DNA of 64,000 nucleotides from Erpobdella octoculata (Eukaryota; Annelida; Clitellata; Hirudinida; Erpobdellidae): NCBI GenBank assembly GCA_963978895.1, contig OZ022240.1, positions 4,196,211 to 4,260,210 of the forward strand, read 5' to 3'. Shown piece by piece: positions 35,438 to 45,732 of this stretch (position 1 is its first letter; each line of letters starts with the position of its first letter). The notes under the pieces were generated by a model. It saw only the letters and a program-made list of their open reading frames with translations, ran no database searches and was not told where the DNA came from. The position numbers and the translations under genes were made by a program.

Positions 35438-35575
35438 ATTTGTCACATTTTCTACGTTTGTGACATTTACTACGTTTGGGACATTTACTATGTTTGTGAC
35501 ATTTACTACATTTGTGACATTTACTACTTTTTTGACATTTACTACGTTTGTGATGTTTATGTTTCTATTGATTTT
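35438..35575. repeat. 18-bp minisatellite in the 3' UTR area
   Basis: About seven copies of TTTGTGACATTTACTACG just after the ATAD2-like stop codon. Confidence 0.85.
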
Positions 35576-35579
35576 TCAG

Positions 35580-37350
35580 GTTTTGTCGTTAAGCTACGTC
35601 GACTGGTCACATAAGTTCAGTCATGTACACGTTTGATCTATCTTGTGCTCGTACATTCTGTCCTGCGGTTTGATCTACCATGTACTCGTTTGTTCTATCT
35701 TGCACATGTACAATAATGTACATTCTATCATGTGTATGTATGTCATATCATGTATACTTGAAAACTTTCGAATCACTGCAACTTAGTTACAAATATATTA
35801 GAATTGAGCACCAGTGTCTAACAGTATGTATAACCGAAATGTAATTTGTAGTGTTGAAGATTAGGTGGAACGGCTAAGTATTATTAATTCACAGTTTGAA
35901 CAAATAATGTTTTGTCAATAACTATCTCCTACAGTTTTATGTGAAGAATTAGTTAGAAGCATCCTACTTCAACGGATGAAGGACTTTGTAGTGATGTCTG
36001 TTTAGAAAGCTCAAGGTGTGTTATTTATTGTGGCCAAAATACTTAAAATTTTGCAGCTAGTTGTGGCGGGAGATTATTCAAATTTTCAACAGAAACTCAT
36101 TGCGCTCTAGCTCGTCATGTTTATCACGGTGGCGTGGCGTGCGTTTCAGCTGCCCAGAATGGGGCGGACCAGACGGACCAAACTTGCTGCCTTTTAAAAA
36201 GTCAATTCTTCATCTCAACTTTTCCACCGAAAAAAAGTTGATAAATAGGCGGAGGGGGTAGTGAATCAAACTTATCCAACTTTTCCTCAAAAAATATTTT
36301 TTTGAGGAAAAGTTTTATTTCATAATTTTAATCGATTTTTCTTTTAAGTAAAAATTGAATTTATGATGAACGATTTGCTAAAACAAGAATATAATTCATT
36401 ATATTCAAAACTAAACATTATGGGAAAACGTGAAGATAGAGTCAGAGTGACGGATCTTTGAACTTTGTTCTTGTTATTGATGTCAAAGGCTGATGTCAAA
36501 GGTAGATCGTCAGTAGTATGAGCTGTTTCATTTTTGATTTTTAGAAAAACACTGGCGGACTAACACTTAGCTACCTAGTGGCGAAAGTACTTGAGTTTTA
36601 AACTTGATTGATTTCATCTTCGTTTTAAAAATTAAAAAAAAATATATGCGATGTGGGAAAGATTAATGTGTTGATGGTGTGCTGTTTGACATTAATCTAT
36701 AACATGTTTTCTTAAAATTTGAGAAGAAAAAAACGTTAGGGTGGCGGTAATACCCCACTTTACCCTACAGACATAGAAAAGTAATGTTGATCATTTTTCC
36801 AAAACTCTACGCAAAATCTATACGAGTAACTAAAACTGTTCGGGTCGTTTACGATTTCTTGCTAAAACTTATTTTGTAGGAAGGCGATGAACATAAACAT
36901 TTATAGGCAAATCTAGATATTATATAAATGACTTTATGTCTGTATGTATGTTTTGTATGCATTGCTACACCATTCATCCGATCGCAATAAAATTTTCACA
37001 CAACCTCGAGAGTCAATAGAGGAAGGTTTTTGTGAAAAAAAAATAAAAATCGGTCACAAAATAAGCAGAGTGGGAAATAAAGAATGAGCGGGAACGGAAA
37101 AGCTACTGGGAGTGAGAGAGCAAGCGGAAAAGGAAAGCAATCGGAAACGGGAGAGCAAGAGGGAATGGGAAAGCGACCGGGAACGTGAAAGCAAACGGGA
37201 GCGAGAGAAAAACGGTAGAAAAAACTCTAAAAACGCCGGGTATCCCGCTAGTTTATCATAAATTCATAACAGTTCGATTTTTTAATCACTTTAACAGATT
37301 TTGTAAATTTCTCAAATTTTTCAAATATTAAATCCTTAAATGTGTTAAAA
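35580..37350. other. Intergenic stretch between ATAD2-like gene and antistasin-like cluster
   Basis: No gene was seen. It contains a perfect-armed hairpin at about 36279-36314 (CTTTTCCTCAAAAAA and its complement) and the Helitron-like element at 36912-37252. Confidence 0.5.
36912..37252 (+). mobile_element. Non-autonomous Helitron-like element
   Basis: It starts TCTAGATATTATATAAATG after an A, ends in a CGGGTATCCCG hairpin followed by CTAGT, and is followed by T. This is the Helitron signature (5' TC, 3' hairpin plus CTRRT, insertion between A and T, no target duplication). The interior holds a decayed tandem array of GGGAACG/GAAAGC-type units (about 37080-37210). No coding capacity. Confidence 0.55.
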
Positions 37351-37359
37351 TGGTTGACT

Positions 37360-37480
37360 CATATGTGGCGTGCTCATATGGCGCGGAAGGTAGCGCATCA
37401 GTCTTTTAAGCCATCAAGCTAATGATTCCTCTAATTCTAAACTAGTCTTAAGACCGTAAGCTTGATCTTTACCTAGCATA
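37360..37480 (+). pseudogene. tRNA-Met-like relic upstream of unit A
   Basis: GGCGCGGAAGGTAGCGCATC and CAGTCTTTTAAGCC align with the D-arm and anticodon arm of the downstream tRNA-Met genes. A B-box-like AGCTTGATCTTTACC follows after an insertion. Stems are broken. A more decayed counterpart lies at 44955-45010 in front of unit B. Confidence 0.45.
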
Positions 37481-38046
37481 ACTTAATAAGCTGATGAATA
37501 CAAATATAAACAAATCTTTAAAATCTATTAATGGATGTATTTTGTACTGGCTACTTTCTTGACAACCTGCAGTTCAAGAAAAAAAAATACGCGTCATAAA
37601 ACAATTGTAGGAAACTTGTATAGACGTTTCGCGTCGCTCTGGCGCAGTGTGGCTACACGTGTTGATGAGAGACAGTCACGATATAACTGTCATCAGAAAG
37701 TAACTCGAAATGAAACTCATGGGGAAGGGCTGAACAAAATGACAATTGATGTATTAAATATAAAATCGAAAAACCTCTCGATAGAATAAAAATGGATAAA
37801 AAAAAGTATCGTCATTATCTTGGTAATTATTGAGAAACGTAGCAACATTTTGATCAATTAGTTAGTTAACTGGGGGTGGTCGGTGGTTGAAATAGAAATA
37901 TTTCCCGACTTTAATTAAAAGAGCTCTTTTTCCATAGTCGATAAAAAAATATGATGATAAATTAAAGAAGGCTGTCAAACAGCAACAACAATTTCAGTAT
38001 CGATTTTTCATTGATTTTTCAAACGACGACTTTACAGCTAAGTAGC

Positions 38047-38058
38047 TATATTTAAAAC
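38047..38058 (+). promoter_or_regulatory. TATA-like core promoter, antistasin-like gene A
   Basis: TATATTTAAAAC is shared at the same relative place by all three units, followed about 30-45 bases on by a TGGTTAGTTC/TGGTCAGTTC initiator-like word. The coding exon is preceded by a TTTCAG acceptor, so a 5' UTR exon should start here. Confidence 0.5.
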
Positions 38059-38249
38059 GTTTACTGGCTGCTCTTGTAACTTTGACGTATATTCTGGTTA
38101 GTTCTGCTATCTATTAATTTTTTTTAATTTTTTTAATTTTAGTGATTGCGAATAAGTTAAAAACATGTTTATAATTCCACTTCCACTCATTCATATTGAA
38201 TAAATAAATAAATAAAGAAAACTTTATTACATTACTTTCAGTGCTGACG

Positions 38250-41200
38250 ATGTTCACGAAGATTCTCGCCAGTGTAGCCTTTGTCGTTGTAGCCCTTAAC
38301 TGGATTCAAGTTAAAGGTAGTTAAATTGTTATTATAAAAAACGTATTTATTTAAATAATTATTTAAACCATTTTAGCGCATTTTCAGAAACTTGTTTCAA
38401 ATCTAAAAAGCGAGCTTACTTTATTATCTATTAAACTTTGTCACTTAATCAATCAATATTATTTGTATAGCGCTATTTACGTGGCGTGCAATAGCGCTCG
38501 GTTATGAACTGATCGAACAGGAATGTTTTTTAAGTCCACGACGGAAAACAATGAGTGAAGTAGAGTTAGTAAGAGATGCAGGAAGAGAGTTCCAGAAAAA
38601 GAGACCAGAGTAGGAGAAAGAGCGTAGCAAAAAATGCTTAACAGTAAAGATACGAAAGTGACTAAAAGAGGAAGATCGAAGACCAGACTTAGGAGGGATT
38701 TGTATCAAATAAGGTAGAGTGGAAAAGGGCAGTTTTTAATTTAAGCATTAGTAGAGAAATTTAAAAAAATCACCCTATAAGTATTTAAGAGGAAGCTAAT
38801 AGAGGAAAACAAGAGCTGGGATTGCCGGCTTTTCATTTATTGCAAAAGATTTCTTTTAAAATAATTTTTTTATGTATACATTTATTTAATTGTATTTGAT
38901 TTGCTTATAGATAATTGTGTTTTTTAATTAAACATTTTTTTCAAAAATTTTTCAAACTTTAATAGAATTCATTGTGATGAGAAGTGAGCCTATATTTCAA
39001 ATTTCAGCTCGATTGGATGACGGGAAGTTAGTTAATTTTTACTTTCCAGGTTTGCAAACATTCAAGCAAGCAAGCAGGACTGGCGGTGAAGTTAATATTA
39101 GGGATTTAAAAATGGGCACTGTAGAAAGTTCGAGTTTGTTTCCGTAGATTTCTGACAGAAAGTTGTTTCGGAGACGATTAGTTTAACTGCTCTCAGTTGC
39201 GATTATCTATTTCCTTAGTCGGCGTCAGAGGCGTGGATTCAGCAAAATTTTGAGGGGGGCGAAGATTTTTTAACTCAAACCCAGAGAATCTTCAAACAAA
39301 AAATGACCATCCCAATATACATTTGTATGTTGTATGTTCATGTAAATCATCCTATTAGTTAAAAAACAGTTTAAAAAGTTAACTTTTATTTGATATTGAA
39401 TGCAGAAAAAAAGCGTTTAAATTATGAGTGTAACAAAGGGTGTCGACGTTCTTCCATTTTTACAAAATTGTCCACTGAATCAATGGATATTAATCAACAA
39501 GTATGATAAATATTGCTTTCATCAACACTAATCTAAATACTCAATCGTGTGTGAGCTAATAAAAATAATTTAAATGAATTAGAAAAATCTTGGTAAGAAA
39601 GCTCAAGCAACCGGGTAGAATAAAAATATGGTAATAGTTCTTCAAGCTAGGACAGATACACAAGTCTAAATTTCATACGATTTCGATCGGATGGACCGAA
39701 AGCAATCAATCCGTTAAATTTCTATAGTGCTATTTCCATGGCGTCATGGCGTTCAATAGCGCTCGGACACGAACTTATTAAACAGATAAGTTTTAAGCTC
39801 GACGGAAAACAGTGAGAAAAGTAGATTTAGTAATTGAAGTATGAAGAGAGTTTCAGAGAAAGGAGCCAGAGTAGGAAAAAGAGCTTTTAGCAAAAGAATG
39901 CTTAACAGAAAAGAAGAGTGGAGAAAAACAATTTTTTATTTTAAACATTAGTAAGCAAATTTTAAAAATCATCCTATATCTAAGTGGAAGCCAGAGAAGA
40001 AAAAAAAGACATGAGAAAAGTAAGAGGTGCGAGAAACTAAGCATTAAAAGATTGAAAAATATTAGCAGTAGATTATAAGTAATATAATTTAAAAAGTATG
40101 ATAAATACTGTTTTTTCAACTAAATACTCATTCATGGATTAGCTAGAAAAGATATTTTTTCTATTTAGTTGAAAAATCTTGAGGGGGGCCATGGCCCCCC
40201 TCAGCCCTCCCCAATCCACGCCTCTGGTCGGCGTAAATGTCTTGATGAGATTCAGTGTTGGAAGAAATTACCACCTACGAAAACAATAATCGCCTCTCAG
40301 TACTGTTTAACGCGAATAATAATCAGTTTAATTTATAGACTTATAATACCTATAATATTATAAGTCTATGGTTTAATTTGTAATATGGAAAATTTAAACA
40401 AAATTTGTTGGTTTCTTCTAATTGTAAAATACCGGTTGTAAAATTGCAAAAATAACGAAAAATATTTTAAACCGTAAGTATTTCTAAATTTATAAAATAG
40501 GTACTACAAAGCTAAAGCTAGGCATTTTAATGCATTAGCAAACAATGCGTTAAAGTCTCTTTGATTTATAACACGAGAACTTTTCTAATTCTTTATATTT
40601 AGACAAGAAATAATTAAAAACAATGTAAAAAAAAGAAGTTGCTTGTATTTTTTTGCCTAGGGTAGTTATTAGGTACCTACAAAACACGAACTCGAAAAGT
40701 TAAAGTAATAAATTTGTTCATAATTTGTTTATACATTTTATTTTCAATTAAAAGTAGTTGAAGTAATTTCTATTTTTTAAAAAACTTTTCCAGTCTATTC
40801 AGTTGTTAAACAAATTGTATATCATACAGGTAATGATTGTCCACCATGTCCAGAAAACGCTCTGCCTTGTCACAACCAGTTTTTCATAGGCGATTCTGAG
40901 CAGTGCACTTGTCAGATTTGTTTGACTAATTGTGATATAAGAGTAAGTGTAATTTCGCAGATTTATGTTTTGTGTTTTGAAATGTATTTTTGGCTCAGAC
41001 ATTTTTATTTAGGAGTTAGCGGAACTGATGACCGGGCGGGATAGTCGGAGCCATAGAAATTGCAAGAGACAGCAAAATAATCATACAAAACTTTTTTGCT
41101 CACTGAAAATTCGCCCCCTTCAGCCCTGCGCCCAGGGACAACTGTCCCCCTGTCCCCTCGCTACGCCTATGTCTATAAATGATTGAAACTAAACCCAGAG

Positions 41201-41992
41201 TAATTAATTGGTAGTCAATGACTTTATTTCTACCAGTAGACATTTACTGTTGCACTGCTTTTTCAGCTAAACTATGAAAACACCAGCATAATATTGAACG
41301 ACAACAGCTATTACTGCCTATTACCAACTTTGGTGCTTATGATTGCATATGGACTGCCTATCTATTGCATATGTACACCATATTTATTGCATAAATATAG
41401 CATAGGTTTTTTACTGTTTTTCAAACTTGATATATGCACTTTACCAAACATTAGAATAGTCCCTGCGAAGCTGGATTTGAGTGTGCCTTTGAAGAAGTGA
41501 AATACAACGACCAGGTTGTTGGAGAGTCAGCTGTCTGCAGACCTTGTGAGATATTTTTGTATATTTCAAAAATAAAACAAAAATTCACATGCTTATCAAT
41601 TGTTTTTGTCTTAATGAATTTATTTGGCTACTAATTTATAAAAAAAACAACTAAATTAAATAGTTCAAGAATGTCCACAAATAATGTGTCCCGAAGAATG
41701 TACTGAAAGTGGCTACTTGGTTGACAAGAACGGTTGTACAACTTGCTTGTGCAATGACCCTTGCAAAGAGGTGTTTATCGTGATTAAAAATATAATTTTT
41801 TTGTCAAACAAACAATTCATTGAAAATCTATTCAGTCTAAAATTTAAATATTTCTTAATAGAAAAAGTTTACAATGAAAAGAAAAATTAAAAGTTAATAT
41901 TATTTTTTCACTTTCAGCTAAAGTGCCCCGATGATCAATGTATGGCTTGGTCCATAAATCCTGGAACTGAGGAAAATGTTTCCTGTGCTTGA
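38250..41992 (+). CDS. Secreted antistasin-like cysteine-rich protein, copy A (5 exons)
   Basis: Exons: 38250-38316, 40830-40942, 41455-41545, 41664-41770, 41918-41992; 150 residues, phases consistent. The first exon encodes a signal peptide (MFTKILASVAFVVVALNWIQ). Exon 2 has a CPPC start and a CTCQICLTNC cluster. Exon 3 reads NSPCEAGFECAF to SAVC. Exon 4 carries the antistasin-type core, with a C-x4-C-x3-C start and GYLVDKNGCTTCLC. Exon 5 adds CPDDQC and ends at TGA. Antistasin domains inhibit serine proteases, so an extracellular inhibitor or venom/defence role is possible but not shown. AATAAA is at 42029-42034. Intron 1 is 2.5 kb and holds a LINE 3' end and a 1-kb hAT element. Copies B and C follow in tandem. 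Confidence 0.8.
38450..38790 (-). mobile_element. LINE 3' end (reverse transcriptase C-terminus plus tail)
   Basis: The minus-strand frame at 38708-38502 ends with FSYSGLFFWNSLPASL and a following FRRGLKKH, the C-terminal signature of jockey/CR1/L2-type LINE reverse transcriptases. After the stop comes a 3' tail with AAATAGCGCTATACAAATAA and TTGATTGATT. 5'-truncated, inside intron 1 of antistasin-like copy A. Confidence 0.7.
38995..39120. repeat. Interspersed repeat family B, diverged copy
   Basis: GATTGGATGACGGGAAGTTA and CAAGCAAGCAAGCAG followed by GTGAAGTTAATATTAGGG match the family at 8485-8615. Confidence 0.5.
39226..40226. mobile_element. hAT-type element, 1,001 bp, perfect 8-bp target duplication
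   Basis: Terminal repeats CAGAGGCGTGGATT, with inner GAGGGGGGC, are inverted at the right end (AATCCACGCCTCTG). They are flanked by GTCGGCGT at 39218-39225 and 40227-40234. No transposase remains. A minus-strand LINE 3' end (about 39700-40140) is nested inside it. Confidence 0.85.
39700..40140 (-). mobile_element. LINE 3' end nested in the hAT element
   Basis: Same family as 38450-38790: TAGTGCTATTTCCATGGCG tail and a minus-strand SSFSYSGSF/FFSVKHSFAKS segment. The reverse-transcriptase frame is interrupted. Confidence 0.55.
40334..40372. repeat. Perfect 14-bp-arm inverted repeat
   Basis: ATAGACTTATAATA and its reverse complement TATTATAAGTCTAT separated by about eight bases. Confidence 0.6.
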
Positions 41993-42370
41993 GGAAGTCT
42001 TCATCAATGTGCTTCGAAACGCAAATTCAATAAAATGAAACATTTTTTAATTTTAAACTAAATTTATTGAACTTGAAAAGTAAACAAATATAAATTTTCA
42101 TCTGAACAATAAATTGTAATGCAAATTATTGCAAGCTTTTTTGATGACCCAAAACTCAAAACATTTCGTTTTTTATAAAGTTTAAAGGAATGTGTGCAAA
42201 TATTTCAGATGAACTTGATTTCTGCTGCCGAAAAATCAATGATTTATAATGCCGTACTTAACAAATTTAGTTTTTTTTTATTAAACACGTAAATATAGGC
42301 TCGGCTTGTAATGGAGAAGTGATTATAAAATAAATTGGTGTAATTGTATTTCAAATTCTTTGGTACGTGT

Positions 42371-42460
42371 GCCTAGGTGGCGCAGTAGGTAGCGCGTCAG
42401 TCTCATAATCCAACCACAGGAGCTATCTGAAGGTCGTGAGTTCGATCCTCACCCTGGGCA
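42371..42460 (+). tRNA. tRNA-Met (CAT), elongator type, 17-nt intron, unit A
   Basis: The acceptor stem GCCTAGG pairs with CCTGGGC (one G-U pair), followed by the discriminator A. The A-box is TGGCGCAGTAGGTAGCGCG and the B-box GTTCGATCC. The anticodon loop CTCATA is followed by a 17-base intron inserted after position 37, then ATCTGA closes the anticodon stem. Mature length is 73 nt without CCA. A TTTT run a few bases downstream can end Pol III transcription. Closely similar genes follow each antistasin-like copy. Confidence 0.9.
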
Positions 42461-43029
42461 CTAGCTGTTTTAATTTAATGTTTAAACAAATTCCATAGAT
42501 TAACTAACAAGTCCACATAAAAAAGAAAGTTTTATTAAAAGCACATTTATATTTTTAAATTATGCTAATAGTGGCAGCGGAGTTTCACAGATATCCATAT
42601 TCTACATTAATATAAATAGTACTATTAAAAAAAAGATTTTTCAAAACACGCTTTTATTTAAATGCACTGAAAGGATAAAATAATTTTCTCACCAACATAA
42701 AGCTAATAAGAGAGCAAACGGTAAAATGTTTAATACTAAAAATAAAAGCGTGGGGCGCTAGTAATAGCTAAACAGTTTCTCCGTCTGTCTAACGATTTCA
42801 AAGGTAGTCGGATTTCTAGAATTCTAAAATTTACTTTAACTTTTTGGTTAATGATATATTTTCTTAAAAATTCTAAAAAGTTTCAAACTATTGAATAATT
42901 GAACCATTTATAGTAAATTTATACGCCCCACGCTTTTATTTTCAGCATTCCATTCAGTCATCATAAAACATAGGTTAGCGCCAAAATCACTAACAGGTGC
43001 ATTTGCAAAAATAGGAAAATGCTTCCTAC

Positions 43030-43205
43030 TACCCAAACTCGACTCGAACCCAAAAGTTTTCAATTTTTAAATTCTAGCCCGAACCCAATTTTTGAAAAAT
43101 TGCAAACCCGAACCCGGGTTTTGAAAAATCTCAAACTCGAACCCGATGCTTGAAAAATTGAAAACCCGAACCTTAGCCCAAAAATTCAAAATTCAAGAAC
43201 ACGGA
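43030..43205. repeat. CCCGAACCC-rich repeat, unit about 30 bp
   Basis: Several imperfect copies of AACCCGAACCC followed by TTGAAAAATT. A similar CCCAACC/CCCGACC-rich stretch lies at 60490-60690. Resembles the interior of known non-autonomous DNA transposons; not assigned. Confidence 0.45.
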
Positions 43206-43724
43206 ACCAAAAAAGACAAAAAGTAGAACCCGTGACATCCTTAATGGATAACTAATAAGAAAGAGTAACTTGAAATCTAGATTTTGCGTGTCTGTTTTTA
43301 ATGGCAACTTTCTTGACAATGTGCAATTTTAAAAATCTTAGATTCAACATAAATAATAAAAATCCTTCATATAGTAACAAAAAATATTGAAATTGTTACA
43401 ATTCCATTAGAATTTTGTCGACAAATCAAATATGATTAATAAAATATTATCGGGAAACATACTCTTCAACGATTGATTTCTAGGTAAATTGTGACCGCAT
43501 CCCGACTCGATATCTGTTTGTCATGAGCCCAGGATAGAAGTGAAATTTTTATTTTTATTTAAATGCTTTTAAGACATAGTTTTAATCATTCACCGCAGGA
43601 TAATTATTACTAATTGGTTACAGTAATCAATTTTTTTTAAATTTTATAATCTTCAGGGTCTTCAGGTCTAAAAAAAAAAACAGGGCTGACTTTGCACTTT
43701 TCTATCACTCACTTCGGGGATTTG

Positions 43725-43815
43725 GGTTTTTTTTGAGTGGTAAAAGGTACCAACGTATGGCTCAAGCAAGCAATCAAACACGGGCGAATTAATATAAAGA
43801 ATTTAAAAATAGACC
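43725..43815. repeat. Interspersed repeat family B, copy 3
   Basis: TTGAGTGGTAAAAGGTACC, CAACGTATGGCTCAAGCAAG and GAATTAATATAAAGAATT align with 8535-8610. Confidence 0.6.
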
Positions 43816-43986
43816 GGTCCGGGCGTGGAATTTGAGCCTGTGAAACGGACCGGGCCGGCCGAGCTGCAAAACGAAACGTGTCGGGCCAAGGAAAATCGGC
43901 CCCTGCAGTCAACAAAATGACTTTGAACTGCCCCTGTTTCTTCATTACTTGCATCTGTGTCTAATGAATTATTTTCTCAGGAATAG

Positions 43987-44614
43987 TGTTAGGAACCCGA
44001 ACAACGACAGAGATACACACCGGAGTCTTCACAACCGATGTCGAGATCTTCTCATACGCCATCGACTGGCGCGTCTTCCTTCACGGAACCGAGAACCAGT
44101 ACTTCTTCTTTGTCAGAATCTCCAAGAACAGGAGGAACATGTTGTTGTACTCCTTTGAATAATTTATTTACCCAAGGGACAACAGGAAAACATTCTTCTT
44201 TTAAGAAACGACTGACACAATCATTATCTCATTCTCCACAGAAATTATATGCATCGCCTACCGATCGTCCGGTGAGATTTCGACGACCACCTGCACGTCT
44301 GATTATAAATCCAAGAGCTCAGTCATATACCTGATGGGCATCTGCGTACTCCTTTTTAAGAGGGAAGTGTTAGGAACCCGAACAATTCCTAATAATTAGA
44401 CTTTAGGCTACAGGTGCGACGGCTTATAAAGGAGAGTCGTACAGACAGTTCACCTGTCTACACCGTGGCTTCTAGTGAACTCTACTGAGAGATAGTCGTT
44501 GTATAATTGAATAGTTTAAGTTAAAGGAACTTGTTTTATGTTATATTTGGTTTTCTAATAAATAGTTAAAACGAATTAACTCGTAGTAACTCATACGATA
44601 GAAACGATATAACA
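43987..44614 (+). mobile_element. Internally deleted LTR retrotransposon (probable Gypsy type)
   Basis: Flanked by identical 5-bp AATAG at 43982-43986 and 44615-44619. The left end is only the first 18 bases of an LTR (TGTTAGGAACCCGAACAA). This is joined to a frame (44038-44334) whose end resembles a Gypsy-type integrase C-terminal tail, then a purine-rich AAGAGGGAAG tract and a full 247-bp LTR (44368-44614). That LTR begins TGTTAGG, ends ATAACA and carries a CTTATAAAGG promoter-like box and an AATAAATAG signal. Everything else between the LTRs is deleted. Confidence 0.8.
44368..44614 (+). repeat. 3' LTR of the deleted retrotransposon
   Basis: TG...CA ends with five-base inverted termini (TGTTA/TAACA), TATA-like and polyadenylation signals in the expected order, directly preceded by a polypurine tract. 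Confidence 0.85.
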
Positions 44615-44686
44615 AATAGAATATGACAAAACCGGCTACAAATTTGAAGCACTTTTATACTGTCCTATGCTAGCTGACACAAAACT

Positions 44687-44830
44687 GACCAATCGAATGA
44701 TGTAAATAGTTAGACTGGTGACTGTTTAATTGGCGAATAGTCGGACTGGGAATGGGAACTAGCTGGGTGGCGAGTATAGATGTTTCCGGAAATTTAAGAC
44801 ATGTATGGAAATATCAGAAATGACTTTCTG
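44687..44830. repeat. Unit-linked duplicated segment
   Basis: ACCAATCGAATGATG to AATTTAAGACATGT recurs at 48438-48560 with about 85% identity by eye, as part of the tandem unit duplication. Confidence 0.7.
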
Positions 44831-44954
44831 TGGATTAAAATCTAATTGGTGTCACAACGCCTTACTGGGAAAATTAGGCTGTTTGTTATACGCACAAAAT
44901 TAACTTTAAATACGCAGTGTAAAATTACATTTTAGATGCTTACATTTGTTTTAT

Positions 44955-45010
44955 TGACTCATACGCGGTGTGCTGAGATGGTGCAGATGTTGGTCTTATG
45001 AGCTAGCCAG
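44955..45010 (+). pseudogene. Strongly decayed tRNA-Met-like relic upstream of unit B
   Basis: GTGTGCTGAGATGGTGCAG and GGTCTTATGAGC align with the tRNA-Met 5' half and with the relic at 37360-37480. Context (TGACTCATACGCGG) also matches. Not functional. Confidence 0.35.
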
Positions 45011-45542
45011 CAAGTTAAAAAGTCTTCTAAAGTTGTCAAGTATACAAAAAAAGCGTCATAAAACAATTGTAGGAAGCTTGCTTTGAAGTGTTGCGTATTT
45101 CTGCATACTGATGCAGTGCGGCTACACATGTTGATGAGTGAGGAGCGACTACGAGGTAGTAGTTACTAGACTTACTAGACTTACTAGAGACATGTACGGA
45201 CTGTACCATATTTCTTATTATGATTAGGGTAATCAAAACAGACATGGTCGGGCCGAGTTTTTTGTGCTTAGCTGGTCGATTTTATGATTGTAAAAACGAA
45301 CCAGGGATGTAAATATTACTACGGAGAATAAAAAAGTAAACAGAGATATCGTAATTACTCTAGTAATTGTAGAATTTATTTTGATAATTTATTCAATAAG
45401 GTTTGACTGGGAAGGGTGGAAATAAATCAGATGACAGTTGATAAATAAATATGATCAAATGTCGAACAGCTGTCAAACGGCAACGCATATCAGTAGGTAT
45501 TAATTTTTATTCGATTTTTCAATAAACGTTTCTTTTTCTAAG

Positions 45543-45554
45543 TATATTTAAAAC
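45543..45554 (+). promoter_or_regulatory. TATA-like core promoter, antistasin-like gene B
   Basis: TATATTTAAAAC in the same setting as copies A and C. The downstream TGGTCAGTTCGGC is initiator-like. Confidence 0.5.
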
Positions 45555-45732
45555 TTTCACTAACGGGTTCGTTCTCTGGTCAGTTCGGCTATTTACTGAG
45601 AGGAATTATTGTTGTGAATTGATTTTAAATAAGGTAATACCAGCAAGTGAAACATTTAAATTTTATTTTTAATTCAAATTATTTATATTGAATAGATAAA
45701 AAAATTATATTAAATTTGTTTCAGGGCCGAAT

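Larger units (their letters stand above)
42480..43980. other. Intergenic stretch between unit A and the LTR element
   Basis: No gene was seen. It holds a repeat with CCCGAACCCGGGTTTTGAAAA-type words (about 43030-43200) and one copy of family B (43725-43815). Confidence 0.5.

Noticed and set aside
41085..41180. CCCCCTGTCCCCTCGCTACGCC, resembling a hAT right end
   Set aside because: No matching left end or duplication found; recorded only as a possible truncated end.
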